64,000 nucleotides of DNA from Annulohypoxylon bovei var. microspora (Eukaryota; Ascomycota; Sordariomycetes; Xylariales; Hypoxylaceae). Within the stretch, counting starts at the first letter, position 1. Each line of letters starts with the position of its first letter. A program made the position numbers and the translations under genes. Location: assembly GCA_022836615.1 (NCBI GenBank), contig MU405237.1, forward strand, positions 186,001-250,000, in the 5' to 3' direction. The notes under the pieces are model-generated. The model was not told the DNA's origin. It saw only the letters and a program-made list of their open reading frames with translations, and made no database searches. This document shows positions 32,930 through 45,909 of this stretch, piece by piece.

Positions 32930-34036
32930 ATGTCGGGGGCGAAGCACTGGTAGGTTCACTATCCATTTATGTGTTGGCGCAATAATCCTCATCCGCAACG
33001 ATGCTAACTACTATGAACTAGGGAGCAAGATAAAGAAGCCACTGTCTATGTGGGTAATATCGACGAACGCGCTACCGATGCTCTAATATGGGAGCTGATG
33101 GTCCAAGCCGGCCCTGTAGTCAACGTACATCTACCTAAGGACCGTGTTACCCAGTCACACCAAGGCTTTGGTTTCGTCGAATTCAATGGCGAGGTCGACG
33201 CTGATTATGCCGCCAAGATCATGAACGGCATCCGATTATATGGCAAGGCCCTACGTGTTAACAAGGCCTCAGCAGACAAGCAGAAACCTCTGGAGATCGG
33301 CGCCGAACTCTTCATCGGCAACCTCGACCCCATGGTGGACGAGAAGGTTCTCTACGATACCTTCAGCCGATTTGGAACTCTTATTGCGCCTCCCAAGGTA
33401 GCTCGTGACGACAACGGTTTGAGTAAAGGATATGGTTTTGTCAGCTACAGCAGTTTCGAGGCCAGCGATGATGCTATCAACAACATGAATGGTCAATTCC
33501 TTATGAACAAGGATGTAAGTGTGCAGTACGCCTACAAAAAGGATGGCAAAGGCGAACGACACGGAGACGAAGCCGAACGAATGCTCGCTGCCCAAGCAAA
33601 GAAGCACAATGTCACTATCGAAAGTCAGCCCATGCCGCCAGCACTTCTTCAGAACCCTACCCCCGCTACCCCTGCTCCGGCGGCCGTCGTTCCACCTGTT
33701 ATGGCTACTGGTGGTTTTGATCCCTCCATGGCTACCGGTATTCCTCCTTCAAGGCCACCCGTTGGCTTTGCTCCTCCCCCTAATGCTCATCGCGGTCCTC
33801 CCCCCCCATTCGGTGTCAATGGTACGCAGCTGCCTCCAGGAGCTGGAAGACCGAACGTTTTGCCCCCAGCTCCATCAGGTCTGCCTGCTCGTCCGCCTCC
33901 CTCCCAAGCTGGTTATGGCAGCCCTGCAGACTTCCACCCTGGAAATTTCCGGATGCCGCCGCCTGGCTTTGGAGCTCCTCCAGGAAATGTACCGCCACCC
34001 CCGCCACCCGGATTTACTCCCGGCTACGGCCGCTGA
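32930..34036 (+). CDS. hsh49: Splicing factor 3b subunit 4 (SF3b49/Hsh49)
   Basis: Two exons, 32930-32949 (20 nt) and 33022-34036, give 344 aa. Two RRM domains: about residues 14-90, with RNP2 VYVGNI and RNP1 GFGFVEF, and about 101-178, with RNP2 LFIGNL and RNP1 KGYGFVSY. The linker KPLEIGAELFIGNLDPMVDE is characteristic of SF3B4. The second half is Pro/Gly-rich and ends PPPPPPGFTPGYGR. In the U2 snRNP, SF3b49 contacts SF3b145 and the pre-mRNA upstream of the branch site. The first exon is tiny (MSGAKHW), with a 72-nt intron. Confidence 0.95.
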
Positions 34037-35200
34037 GGTTCGGTAGGCTTGTCCAGGAACGGATCATAAGTCATATCCCGACACAATCCGTGGCTCCGTC
34101 CTACGCGATCTTAGCATCGGGGCCTTCTACTAGTGGGATATCCCAAGGTGCTTCACGATAGCTGCGAGGACCTTGTCTGTAATACGTAGAGACAAGAAAC
34201 CAAACCCTCGAGTCAGCATGATGTTCTATCTTGTCTTATTCGCATACTTAGGGCCATGGGTCTAGTCATCGACCATCGTAGGTATGAAAAGGCGGGTAAC
34301 GACGAAGAGTGCGAAGAAGGGGTCTAAAATGGGGTTAACTGTTCAGGAGATACCCAAGCCGGTGGCGTTTACAAAAAGGTCGGTCTTGCCATCACCACGA
34401 AAGACTAAAAGACTTGGGCTATAATCATAGTAGTCCAAGCATCACTTCAACGAGTATTTATTAAACCACGTAGGGGCAAGTCTACCACTGCTTCTTGCAA
34501 TTTTAAGGTCATGACTGACTAATAGTAGTAAGGAAAAGTAGTGCACGATAATTAAATAGACAATTTCAAAGGAAAATATGGTTTTCTAACTATTTCGATA
34601 TCGTAGTGACAAATTTAGCTTCATATGCCTCGATTCTATGATACCACATTCCTAAGGACTCAACTGATACCGGGATTTCCAGTTACCCCTATTTCTATTT
34701 AACCACACTCTTACCTTCAAATCACGGGGATACCTAATATACCGGTTTTCCTGTATTGATATTCTTTAGAGCCTATAATATTTCTTTTGTCATATCCACG
34801 CTACAGCTGCTTTTTATGGCGAATGGTCCGCCAGACTAGGGAACAGCGTGTATAGCTTCATAGGCGTAACTTATTCGAACTGCTAAGTAGGCCTGTCTTT
34901 GACTGTAAATTGCCTCGGCACGGCGATTATACTCCTATAGCTAGATTAAACAACCCCCAAGTGGATATTATCTGTTTCTACTACTACTAAGGTGTTAGAG
35001 TTAAGATGGATCTACGGCAACGTGAAGTCCAGTTCTCTATGTAAAAGTTGGAAAAGTCATAATTTCAGTATGAACACACGCATGAGCATTCCCCAGGCCG
35101 GGTAAATTACCCATGTGTTAAATGTTTCCGCTAGTGCTTATGTTATACAGTTCGTTAACAGACATCGGGATATAGGCATCGAGTATAGCTAAACTAACTA

Positions 35201-35316
35201 GAGGGGTGGCTCTTACAGTTGTTATATTGGGAAGCTATCGACAGCTACCTAAATTTACCATTGTACGCATCTAAAAGGGATGCCCAAGGTAGTTATCCAG
35301 AAACCATCCTGGGATC
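35201..35316. repeat. Direct repeat, copy 1
   Basis: About 116 bp starting GAGGGGTGGCTCTTACAG; matches 35872-35995 in the same orientation at roughly three of four positions, including a shared GACAGCTAC block. Most mismatches are transitions. Confidence 0.75.
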
Positions 35317-35444
35317 CACATTGCTCTCTTTCCCATGAGAATTGTCCTCAACTTTCTTGACTCGTTCACCACCAAGGTTCAGGCTTAATGTACGGTTCGT
35401 CTTATTCAGGGGGCTCGATACGTTGTGGATGTGGGTTAGATGAT

Positions 35445-35824
35445 CTAGATGACTTTAGATTCATCTTGACTACTCACACCTAAGCTTTCTAATGCTGCAA
35501 AAAGTTGATCGAATTTCTTATCCATCGCGTCGGATCTTTTTTCATGTTTACGAGGAGTTCGATCCGTTTGTGGGTGCCATCGACAGTCTTATAATAGTCC
35601 TTTCTGGATCCAGCCAAGCTGATGACTGATTCGTTCTCTCCGAACTTGTCGTCTAGCGAAGCTACCGATGCTGTCGACATCATTGATTGAGAGTAGACGT
35701 GCTCTGTTGGCAGGTCTGTTATTGGTCGAAACGCCTTTACGCTATGTGTAAAGGGGGCTGTCTCGTTATATGAGCTGATAATACGTTTAAGAGTAACTGG
35801 TAAACGTCTCGTTTTCGTTGTTTT
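35445..35824 (-). pseudogene. Coding relic with a -1 frameshift at an A6 run, family unknown
   Basis: On the minus strand a frame opens just after a possible splice acceptor (CCCTAG, complement of 35825-35830) and runs about 95 codons: KTRRLPVTLKRIISSYNE, then PITDLPTEHVYSQSMM, SVASLDDKFGENESVISLAG, KDYYKTVDGTHKRIELLVNM. At the A6 run (35537-35542) the coding look switches to the -1 frame, which continues RSDAMDKKFDQLFAALESLG up to a TAG at 35447-35445. The two halves together read like one acidic/coiled-coil protein segment. There is no start codon upstream of the acceptor that I could link. It lies between the two copies of a direct repeat. It may be the remains of a gene or mobile element. 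Family not recognised. Confidence 0.5.
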
Positions 35825-35871
35825 CTAGGGTAGTGTTCTGCCAACACAATCTCGATTTTATGTACTTCCTG

Positions 35872-35995
35872 GAGAGGTGGTTCTTATGGTTGTTGTACTA
35901 GGAAACTATTGACAGCTACGTGCCTAAATTTATCATTACCTATATGCATTCAAAGGAGATCCTAAGGTGGTTGCCCAGGAACCATACTGGGGCCC
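35872..35995. repeat. Direct repeat, copy 2
   Basis: About 124 bp starting GAGAGGTGGTTCTTATGG; partner of 35201-35316. Read on the minus strand, both copies contain a WFL-x-N-x-L-like codon run, so the repeat may once have been coding. Confidence 0.75.
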
Positions 35996-38900
35996 GTAAT
36001 CGTATCTTGCAGGTGTAAAGGAGCCAGTGGATATAAGACCACACTATAGTTCACATGAACACACGTCCCGATCTCAAAGAGACAAACATTTTACAAAATA
36101 CTTGCACATGGCTATGTTCAATCCCACCTTCGGAACCGGTCCGGGGAAGTTTGTCGAAGGGAGGCACCCTTGCGTCCGAGTCAACCGGAGTCAACATACA
36201 TTTATCAGAATAGGAAATCCATATACAACTGACAGATACATCTTTCGGGAGACTCGGGGATGAAAAAATGTAGGTATTTTACATATATGCCTACTTACCG
36301 CTTACTTCGCGATCGAGATATGAAACATATGGACCACTAACAACGAGTAACCCCATCATGACCCATTCTCACGCATAGTAAGCAGATGTACAGGAGGCAG
36401 TGTTCCACGAAAATTCATGTATGTCGCTGGATTAATATCGACTATATTAACGCTCGTGTTCAAGAGACGGTAGTTACCGAGAGCCCACCGCATTGATTCT
36501 TTACTAATATGTCCATCAAGGTAGAGGTTACTGAGATACGTATGTGTATATTGAAATTGCCAGCAACGAACTACTCTACTTGAAAATACTCCTCTTCTTA
36601 GTATCGGCCCTATCCATCACATTGAAGTAATACGATTCCAAGTGTAGGTATCTTTCCAAACGCATCTGTACGTAACACTCTACCCTCCAGTGAATATTTA
36701 GATAGCCGTACTGAAGACTAAAGCGAAACAACTCTAGTTAAGAGCCTTGCTGTAGGCCCCCTAGAAGGCAGCAGGATTAGGAAGTAAGACTCCGGTATTG
36801 TGGGGGGATATCTAAGACGAGGTCGAAAACAGCTAGAACATCTGTCGTGGACAGGTCATATCTCTGCCAGAGCCGTCAGAGCCAACGACATTCTCTCCCT
36901 GAACGCTATCTTTGATGATAATTTTTTAGTTCAAGTTTGACATATCCTATCATCGAACACCTAGGTGAGTTTACAGATGTTTGCATTCCACACCTGCGGG
37001 AAGTGGGAGGGTCGGCTAGAGCTAAGATGAAACCGAAACTATTCTAGTTTAATGATAGACATGGAACAGTCTAAAGCGGACACCAAGAAGATAGTCGTGG
37101 TCAAAATGGATAGTCCCCGAGGCAAAATTTCGTGATACTATGGGGAATATTGCTGACAGGAGCTAACTAGGTATTCAGCTTTCTTCTTGAGGTTTGGTTT
37201 TTATCCACTATCATACCATTGAAGTGATTAAACCCTGATTAAGCCTTTGTGTGCGTTATGGCTTGGCTGGAAACAGACATCTATGATCCTGTGCCTTATT
37301 CACGACACTTACATATTCGTATTTCGTATCAACGACGAGATGACCCCTGGAAATATGGGGAAAACACAGACGTCCAGAAATCCGTTAGGAATGCTGACAT
37401 CAGCTCGTCCCTCTATCAAAAAGATAACGTATTATCCAATCTATAATTCCCCATAACTTACCTGCAAAATTGAGTCGTATCGTGCCTTAGATTGATGCAT
37501 CGAGCCAATGAATAGAGCTAATCTTCAACCTACGTGTACGAAACCTCTGTCCCGACCGCTGGTAAACGGCTTAAATCTTCGATCTTGGACCTAGACTTGT
37601 TTCCGCCAGCGGGCCAGGCCACATCGCGGAATTACGAGATATGGGCGACAGCATGTAGAGAAGGCGTCATGGCAGATTACTCCGGTCGAAATCTAGCTTC
37701 GATACCAGCCAAACATATACACTTGCCACGACACTATTCTCCCTTCAGCTCATGCAGGCGGCAGATCATGTACGAAGACCATATCCTCCCGCAACGCCCG
37801 AAGGAGTTTTTAATGCAGGGTCAAGATATGATTCGGGCCAATCGACTTGATATAGCAAGGTTTGCGAACAGGTTCTCCTCCTTCTGAGCCCGCCCGGTCT
37901 TCCGCCCCGGTCACAAGTCGGGTGACACCGCATAGACGTGCCAGCCGCATTGGGCAAGGGGAGCTTTTACCCAACCATTCACAGCACGCAGGATGAAGAC
38001 TGGAAAGGGACGAACGAGGGAGGGGTTCTCTAGGCATGTAGCTGGGGATCAAGGAAGAACGGAGTTTGTATGTATGTAATAGACCAAAGTGACAAGTGAG
38101 CGATCTGAGGAACTAACCTGTAACGTCGCCATCTGTCTAGATCATGCACTGCAAGATCGGGTTACTCCACATGAGCCATCCTCGACGGGGTAATGTAGGT
38201 ACACGCTGGTAGATACCTAGACAAGTATGCGACGAGACCCCCCGGCGCAGGCGGGAGGGGCTCTGTGTTAAAGTGAAGCGTTCTAGTTTCCCGTTCATCG
38301 TACATATGGCAGATCCTTGAAGCTGTATTGCGGTCTAGTGCCGCACCTGACGAGTACGAACGACTTTCGAACGACGCAGAGGCAACTTGCCCCTCCCCCA
38401 CCCCCTTGTGGCGCCGCGAAAGAGACCTATCTTGCCTGTGGGTCATGTCGGGGAAGTTTGCAGGCGTTTCCGTTCGATGTGCACTTTGATGAACAGCAGG
38501 CCACATCTACCTACTGCCGTATGCAGTAAGTAGGCTTGTGCGTATGTATGTCATCAGGTCTCAGAGCTAAACGTTCGACTAGACATGTTGTACTGCAAGG
38601 CTGAAGATTGACCCTGAAAAACGCCGAGAGGGGGAGATAATTAGATCCCGTGGCAACGTACAACGTACAGTCTTCATCATGGGGACAATAGCCTATAAGG
38701 GCTCGTTGTAGGGAACTCGTCGACGGCCATAAGCCAAAAAATGTGATGAGCAGTCAAAGCTGGTTCATTTACAACCTACAGCCTGCGGGTGTTACGTTGT
38801 ACGACGCACAAGCAGTATGCTACAATATGGGGGAGTTGTCTCGGGACTTTCGCGCCATGGTTCAGACACCTGTCCTGCTGTTTCGGCCAGTGTTACTCCC

Positions 38901-41900
38901 CATAGGGCCTTCCAGCCACCCAGAGTAGTGCGACGCTGTGGACGAGAAACTCCAGAATACAACCTCGCCTACGTCGCCGGTCGAACGGGCAATGTCTCTC
39001 GACCGAGAATCCCTAAAATACCTCGAATTGGCCACTCGGAGACTGCCAAACGTAGTTATTTTGGTGTACTGTAGTAACGATCGTGGTCTATATGGCCGTG
39101 GCTAGATGTCACATTCACCCACAATATCTCACTCAAGAGCCATTTCAATTTTGATTCAGGTTCGACAAGGCTACACGTAAGCACGGTTGCTGGGAGAACG
39201 GTTACTCCTATTCGACCGAACACCCTGAGATCCCAGTAAATCTCGGCCTTGCCTTGACATTTGCCTCATTCTTGATGCCCAATGATACGAAACGGGGGTT
39301 TGATGAAGCGGAATCACGAACCCTAGCAGCTCGTAGGATATTGAAGGACTTGAGATTAAGCTGGCTTGTATGTAATGTCGTGTTATTTTGTTTCATGGTG
39401 AGGATACAGCGGTTAATACAATTACCTCTTCACGACCTACCTATTCGTGTTGTGGCGATATTCGTGGCTAACCAGCTACACTAATTTTGTCAGCACGATG
39501 GATCGTGAAACCCTTGCCCGCATACTCATAGTGTCACACACCCCCAATTATGAGGGCACATAATTAGAGGTAGCGAAAGCCATACAGGACAATGGGGCTT
39601 GGTAAGATGGTCCGGGCTTGTTGTCCTCCCTTGAGTCTGTTTCTTAATATTTCAGAGGGTTCGTTTCTATACGGAAAAGGGATGGTGGCATTGGGCAGGA
39701 CCCGTGCAAAAGCGTGTTGACAGGGTTCAATGTTTTGTTGGCGCCTAAGATGATATCTGACAGATCTCGGATAGCAGTATGTCCGAACCTGGTTTCGCGA
39801 AACAGTTCGTGGCCTTGACAGGAAAATGTTCCACTAGAATTTCTCATGGTCACTGCCGATAGAGCGGAATCATACATATCACTAACCTGAAAATAAAAAA
39901 TAAAAAATTAGTTACACATTGAATTAGGCGAATGAGGAAGGCTAGCTATAGAACCCGGAGAAGACACTAATATCTTACCTCACCACGTAAGTAAACAGCC
40001 CTCATCCATGCTATAGAACTATAGTATTTCCATAAAGATCCGCCGCAGGTTTCCGCCCCCCTGAATCGAGATAGCGGAGACGGCGGGAAGAGCGGGAGGC
40101 AATAGTCGTTTTTCATTTATCAAATAGGCGTTAGGGAGAAAGGACGTTCTAGTTCGGAGGCGCAGATCCCAGCATCTGGGGTATTAATAGAGCATTTAAT
40201 ACCGGTGGTCCAGCAATTTGGTTTACATTTTGACAGTTTTGTGATAGATCATCAAGTACAAATATGTATCGTTTCTAGAACACCTCTTATGTTTTATGTA
40301 AGAGCGTGAGGCTTTTCTCATCATAATTGGCGTCGTAATGCCGCTCGAATGCAGTCATTACCGGCAGGTAAATCGCATCATGTGATGCGAGGTGATGTGA
40401 TGTAAAGGATTCCCGTCACAGATTGATGAAGTAGGTATGTATTATGTAGATGCGTGTGTGATAAGAGATAGAAGTTTATTTAAAGTCGTTAGCCTCGAGT
40501 TAATGGTTGACGCTAATCTAAAGTTCCTAAGTGGGCTAGAAACAAATCGTAGCCATCTACGGGCGATTGTTTAGTGCGCACGGATAAAATAGGCGTATTC
40601 GCCTAATATAGCTAGCTAACTTAAGTTAGGTACCTAGTATTATACATCACTAGGTATATTCCCTCCCTGGTACCGGTATGCAATGGAACCTCACCACTCA
40701 CCTTTTGCAGCATGTACATTAAGCATGTGCTCGACCTATGTAAGTCACTAGGCATGTATGTACGTATGTATTAGATAATAATATTATACAGACCGTTTTC
40801 ACCTCTTAGTCGATCTTCCAATCATACATTTTCAGCTTCACATTATCGCTTTAGCCCTTAACTGTCATTCGCCATGTAAGGAGTCTATGGTTACCACATA
40901 CCTATTATTGTATCAGTAATCAATCAATCTTTCCAGCCCGTGTGACAATGGGGTTATGCCATTTCGAGAAAGGGGGCGTTTTTTATTATTGCCTTTATGG
41001 TCAAGAAGAATAGTATTATTGGATATTCGGAGATGCAGAATCCCGGAGATCTGGGAAGCCACGCAATATTCTCCGTTTTACTTGGAACGAGTCGTCCCAA
41101 CGTCTAGGAACCATCAACGAGTACCGAGACGATCACCATGACGGTGATTGGTATTGATGCTTGCAAGCCCCCACGTACGCTTGAGACCCTTCCTACATGC
41201 CACCCTTAGTCGCCAATTGACATGTCGAAAAAGGTCTGTGTATCGAATGTTCTTTACCTATCACAGCCCGGTCTCGATGAAATAGGTGACTATAACAGAT
41301 ATGCTATACCTACCTACTTCCAGACAGGAAGAGAACGTGCTAAAGGTGTAACCTCGACCAAGTTTACCTAGTAGCATATCTATTAGTCAGGGAATCAGAT
41401 CTAGTAGACCAAAGATCTGCGAAAGGACCATGCAGCAAGTAATAACGCCACGCGGAGAACGGTGGAAAAGTTCTCCGTAAAGCAATCAACAAATTAATGG
41501 TCTAATATGAAGTGTGTTGAGTAAATCACTTTGCCATTTCCCCTGTTCCTGGTTAAACCCGAAGATCTCTCGTCGCTAATGACATAGAAGCCAATAGTTA
41601 CAGTTACAACCCTTCTAGAAGAAATATGTCCTTTCGGAATCTATAGTATCCGTAGAGCCCGCACCTCGGGCTCTTCGACAGCCTCAGTTCCGCAGATTGT
41701 TCCCTGGTTCCAGGCATTAACTCACGTATGTGAGATATAATATATTTCGAATATGCAGTGAGGTCAGGGTGTTCCGGGTCTAAACCCCTGGTAGGATTAG
41801 AAGCCAATCAATCTACTTGGACCGGGGGATCTACCCATCAACCAGCTGGCTGGAATCTTAGTACGAACAGGGGGTCCTTGTCTGCTAGGGTACGTTGCAG

Positions 41901-42491
41901 CCGCTCACCTATCTTGAATCCTTCCCCGTCAGCCCGTTAGGTAAAAGCGGGACAGCTTCGAAGTTCGCACATGAATGTCATTGTCTTCTTAACCATCCTG
42001 CCATCAAAGAAGCCGCCTCGTCGTGCATTAATTAATGTATATTACGGGAAAAGCTTATCCTTCCTTCATTAAGATTATTCTCCGCTGGTTCGTCCGAGAG
42101 AGAAATTTTTGATCGAAAAACTTTTGTGCGAATTGCAACTGTCCCATCAGTCCCGTCCAGCTGTCAGCGAGCTGTAATCATATATCACATTTTCCCTTCA
42201 TTTCCATAACCCTGTAAAAAAGACATGTGCAGTTCCCTTGTCAGGTCGTCATATTCAAAATTTGAAACGCTAGGAAGACGAATCACCAACCAACGGCAAT
42301 CCCATTAGGTACCCTTACGCCATTGCGATCTTCAACCGCCGCCTTGCTCCTTGTAGCAGGTTGAGGTTCCTGCATCAACCCGAGAGATCCAGAGCTTCCT
42401 AGTTCACCACCCAGATCGTGGCTTACTCCTCGCTGGGTTGATAAGCTGAGAATTTTTGCAAATTCATGCACTCTTCTTAACGGAACCGAAT

Positions 42492-42715
42492 CCGGGCAGA
42501 ATGGCGTCAAAATAAACGGAGCATGTGCTAATGCCACTGTATTGGACTGTGTGCTAATCTATCCCATCATTACCTAATTAGCCTTGACCGCTATTCAAAA
42601 TATGTGTAAGTTACTTAGATAGGTACTCCAAGGGATAATTCAGACCACAGTGCAATACAGTAACAATAACACGAATTCGCACATGCTCCATTTATTTTGA
42701 CGCCATTTGCCGGGG
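42492..42715. mobile_element. Fold-back / MITE-like element
   Basis: Two arms in inverted orientation: 42501-42528 and 42679-42706 match at 27 of 28 positions. The similarity extends inward (42536-42551 against 42646-42662, and a TATCCC block) and outward to CCGGGCA/TGCCGGGG ends. Total about 224 bp with a loop near 42575-42630. It contains no ORF. Size and structure fit a non-autonomous DNA element, but no clear target-site duplication was found and no second copy is in the window. Confidence 0.6.
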
Positions 42716-45700
42716 TATCTAGGGCTGCTAGGAATTTCTAGAGATCGCCCGCACGTGGCTTGCATCGAACCAGGACAGCGGATTACACAGCGCCCAAGCT
42801 GAATATTATATTAAGAGTGTAAGTAACTTACAATAAATGAATTATGAAGCTGGAGAAACGAGAGATTGATAACTATGTATAATACGGACTACTAAAGGAA
42901 CAACTATGAAATTGATTGAATCTTGGCACTCGCCATGAGGCGCACCCTTAACCATACCCCCGGCTCTGGAATAGACGTTATGAAGATCCCAGCAATTCGG
43001 TTACACCGTACAATTAGGCGATTATTACGATGGAATTTTTCGCTTTCGATCGTACTTCCTCTCTCGTAACCGTTCCTAAGGTTAGGGTGGTACCGCTTAA
43101 CCTTACCTTTCAACCACGGATGGAGCCCGAAAGCTCGCCATACATCCATATCTGCATAGGGACTGTCTCGGGTAACGATGGCGAGACTCATAGGGCAAAT
43201 CTCCGGCATAGGCTGCAAGATATCACAACATATATTTCGTTTAGAACCACCAGTTACTCTTCTACGGATCCGCTATCGTGGGTAAGTAAACGTAGTTGTT
43301 GAAGAACCAATGAAATGCTATACCGCACCTTTGGGTACCTAGGTAGGTAAGTAGGGAAGATCTTAAGTGGCCTCGATTTTTGGTATAAGACAACACATAT
43401 TTTCTAATGCCAAGACGCACCACTTGGCTCTCGGCCGTGTTCAGTACTTAGGTACTCACAGCTACACACAGACACACGTACTATTCAGAGCAATAACGGC
43501 TCTTGTACCGCCTAACCACCTGCACCTACTAGGTAAGCATAGGTAAAAATCCCATGGCCATTTAGTGTCGGGCTTATTGGTACAATAGAATAGTGTAACT
43601 CTAAAGAAATGAGCATAGGGGATAATTCATTTTAAAAATATCGCAATCCCCTCGGGGTTTTAGGTAAGCAACAGTCCCTGCCCCGGGTATGAAGAGTGGA
43701 CTATTGCTAATCGCTGGCTAGCTAGGAGTCTTTCTCTCAACGTTCTGATTTGACCAATTTGCAACAAGATCTACGATCCCTGCTCGGGTTGGAGTACATC
43801 GATCTCCAGGGGGGTAGATCCTACACAGTGGTGGCTTCTAACTTCTCGAAGCTCTACTGACATTTTATCCCCTGCCCCCTTCTGCCCCTTCTAATTCAGC
43901 TGGATGGAGATTACCGCGTTTGCCTCCTTACCGCACCCTAATGTCCCCAATGACTATTAGTTCGACTCGGTTCCTGATGGCTTACGCACCGGTACGTCAT
44001 TCATAAAGGTCATTGTAGGTATGTATTAAGTACCTATGCATGCGGCATACAGCTGGTCTGGCCCAGTGCTAGAGCGATGTGACCTCGAACGGCTACTCCC
44101 GTCCCCGACTAAACAAGCCAGCCATCCAACGCTTGACGGCCAGATGGCGGTCTAATAGAGCACAGCTTAGCGGTACTGGGATATTTTGGAAACCGGAGAA
44201 CGATGCGTGCTCGGCAAGACCCTCGTCACATAACCTGTGCTGCATGGCAGAGATAATGAACCTACTAGGTTAACAGGAAGCTCGCTTGTTCGAATCCTGC
44301 GTGCGTGCGATCTCATGACACTTTTTATCGGACGATAAGTGAAGTAGATACATACCTATATGGTGTCTAGACAGCTGGATCAAGAGAACGACTTTAGTGG
44401 ACCAGATTCTGTCATTTTTACAACTACAGATGGTGGCACTCTCGAGCCCAGGGCGACCAGGGGCTATCCATCGCACTGGTACCGGCCATATTGGATTACT
44501 ATATATGTACAGGTAAAATGACAATCTCTGTGTACGAAGAGAGTCTGAAGTAGTAATTAAGCCAGATCAAGGGTGGGAAGGGTGTATTTCTAACGGAATT
44601 GCCCCGACGGGCAGGAAAATTCCAGCTGCAGGGGGCGACCTGGCTCCGCTCCTTGACCTCACGATTTCCCATCTCTCTTTCGGATTTCCATGACCATTTC
44701 GATCCCGCCCTCCCACGCTTCATATACTACCTATCTGTGATAAATCTCCAATCACAGTACCATTCCGACCCCCTCCCCTACGCTAACACCCCTTGTCGTT
44801 TACTAGTTGTGGATGCCACACTGGCTGTACAGGAACCAAACAAAACCATCTTTGGCTCTGTGTGCTGGCCGAACTTCGACAGTCAGATATGGCTGATTGC
44901 ATGGCCAGCGTGTCACTTTGAAAGTACTTCTTATCCTCTGGGTGACCAAGTTCGATGTAGTAACGTTCCCCACTAGTAGAAGGCGTGCCCATTACCAGCA
45001 CCGTCGAGGCTGGTATTCGTCATTCTAGGTTGTATACATCTGTCCCCTGCGTTGAATTTGGCAATCATTTTGCGGGTAACTAGCCCCGTAGTACTTGATT
45101 CGGCCGGCACTAAGTTACTACCGCACATCTAATCGACTATATTATGCGTTGTGAATGTCTCGTTGAGTTCCCTGCTAGTGTGCAGAACCTCGGCGATCTG
45201 GCGCTGGACTTTGTGGCTATCTGGTAGACGGGGCCTCCCCCCTTCTCGACCCTCCTCCGCCTCAGTTAGCATGTACACCAGGCTGGTTCAATCCCAGGCA
45301 TGTTTCTAAGCCTAGGGAAGGAGGGTCTTTTACCGGGATGGGGGTGTTTTGATATGAGGCAAAGGATGATGTACTCGACCAGCCCACCTTTGATACTTGA
45401 CCACTTATATCGTATTCAGCTTCTAGTGGGAGAGTCTAAACTTCTCCGCGTACCTATCCTTCTTGGCATCCCAGATCTCCGAGTGGGCGTGCCCAACCCG
45501 TCGGCTCAGATCAAACCCTAGTGCACATCATTGAGTCCTCGAGGTATATACTTCACTTAGATCCCGGGTCCGCTTTGGCTCTCTTAGCTGAGGTTGGATT
45601 CATAAATCACAGGTCACGCCGGTCAACCTGAGTTTAGCAGTGTCTATTTAACGGTCGGTTCATATATTCGTCTATTTGGGGTTGGTTCTCTGCTTTATAG

Positions 45701-45909
45701 CTCATAGTTATATGTTTCACCGCACACACTCAAACCCCAACGCTAAGTAAACAACCACGCTCGCAATTTCTAGGGCTTTTACTATAGCCGAGCCCTCATC
45801 ACAGTTCGACCAGAAAGACACTCCGGACTCAATAATATCATCGTGGACTTAGTTGACTGACAGGTCTTGCAATAAGCGAGGCTCGTCTCTAACCATTAAG
45901 CTGGCTCTA

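Larger units (their letters stand above)
34037..45909. other. 11.9-kb gene desert with repeat and gene relics
   Basis: No complete gene could be supported on either strand. The content is AT-rich unique-looking sequence with many short TACCTA/TAGGTA motifs (for example 40625-40662, 40751-40771, 43333-43352, 44016-44038), a frameshifted coding relic (35445-35824), a diverged direct repeat (35201-35316 and 35872-35995) and a fold-back element (42492-42715). Frames of 85-125 codons (37534-37887 plus; 38506-38162 minus; 43218-42904 minus; 44599-44976 plus) show no family resemblance. The right end, from about 45700, must include the promoter of the C2H2 factor. Confidence 0.45.

Noticed and set aside
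44280..44300. GTTCGAATCC, a tRNA B-box-like sequence
   Set aside because: Flanking bases do not form a T-stem, D-arm or acceptor stem, so no tRNA can be folded.
45285..45301. GGCTGGTTCAATCCCAGGC, a T-arm-like hairpin
   Set aside because: No pairing acceptor stem or anticodon arm at the right distance upstream.
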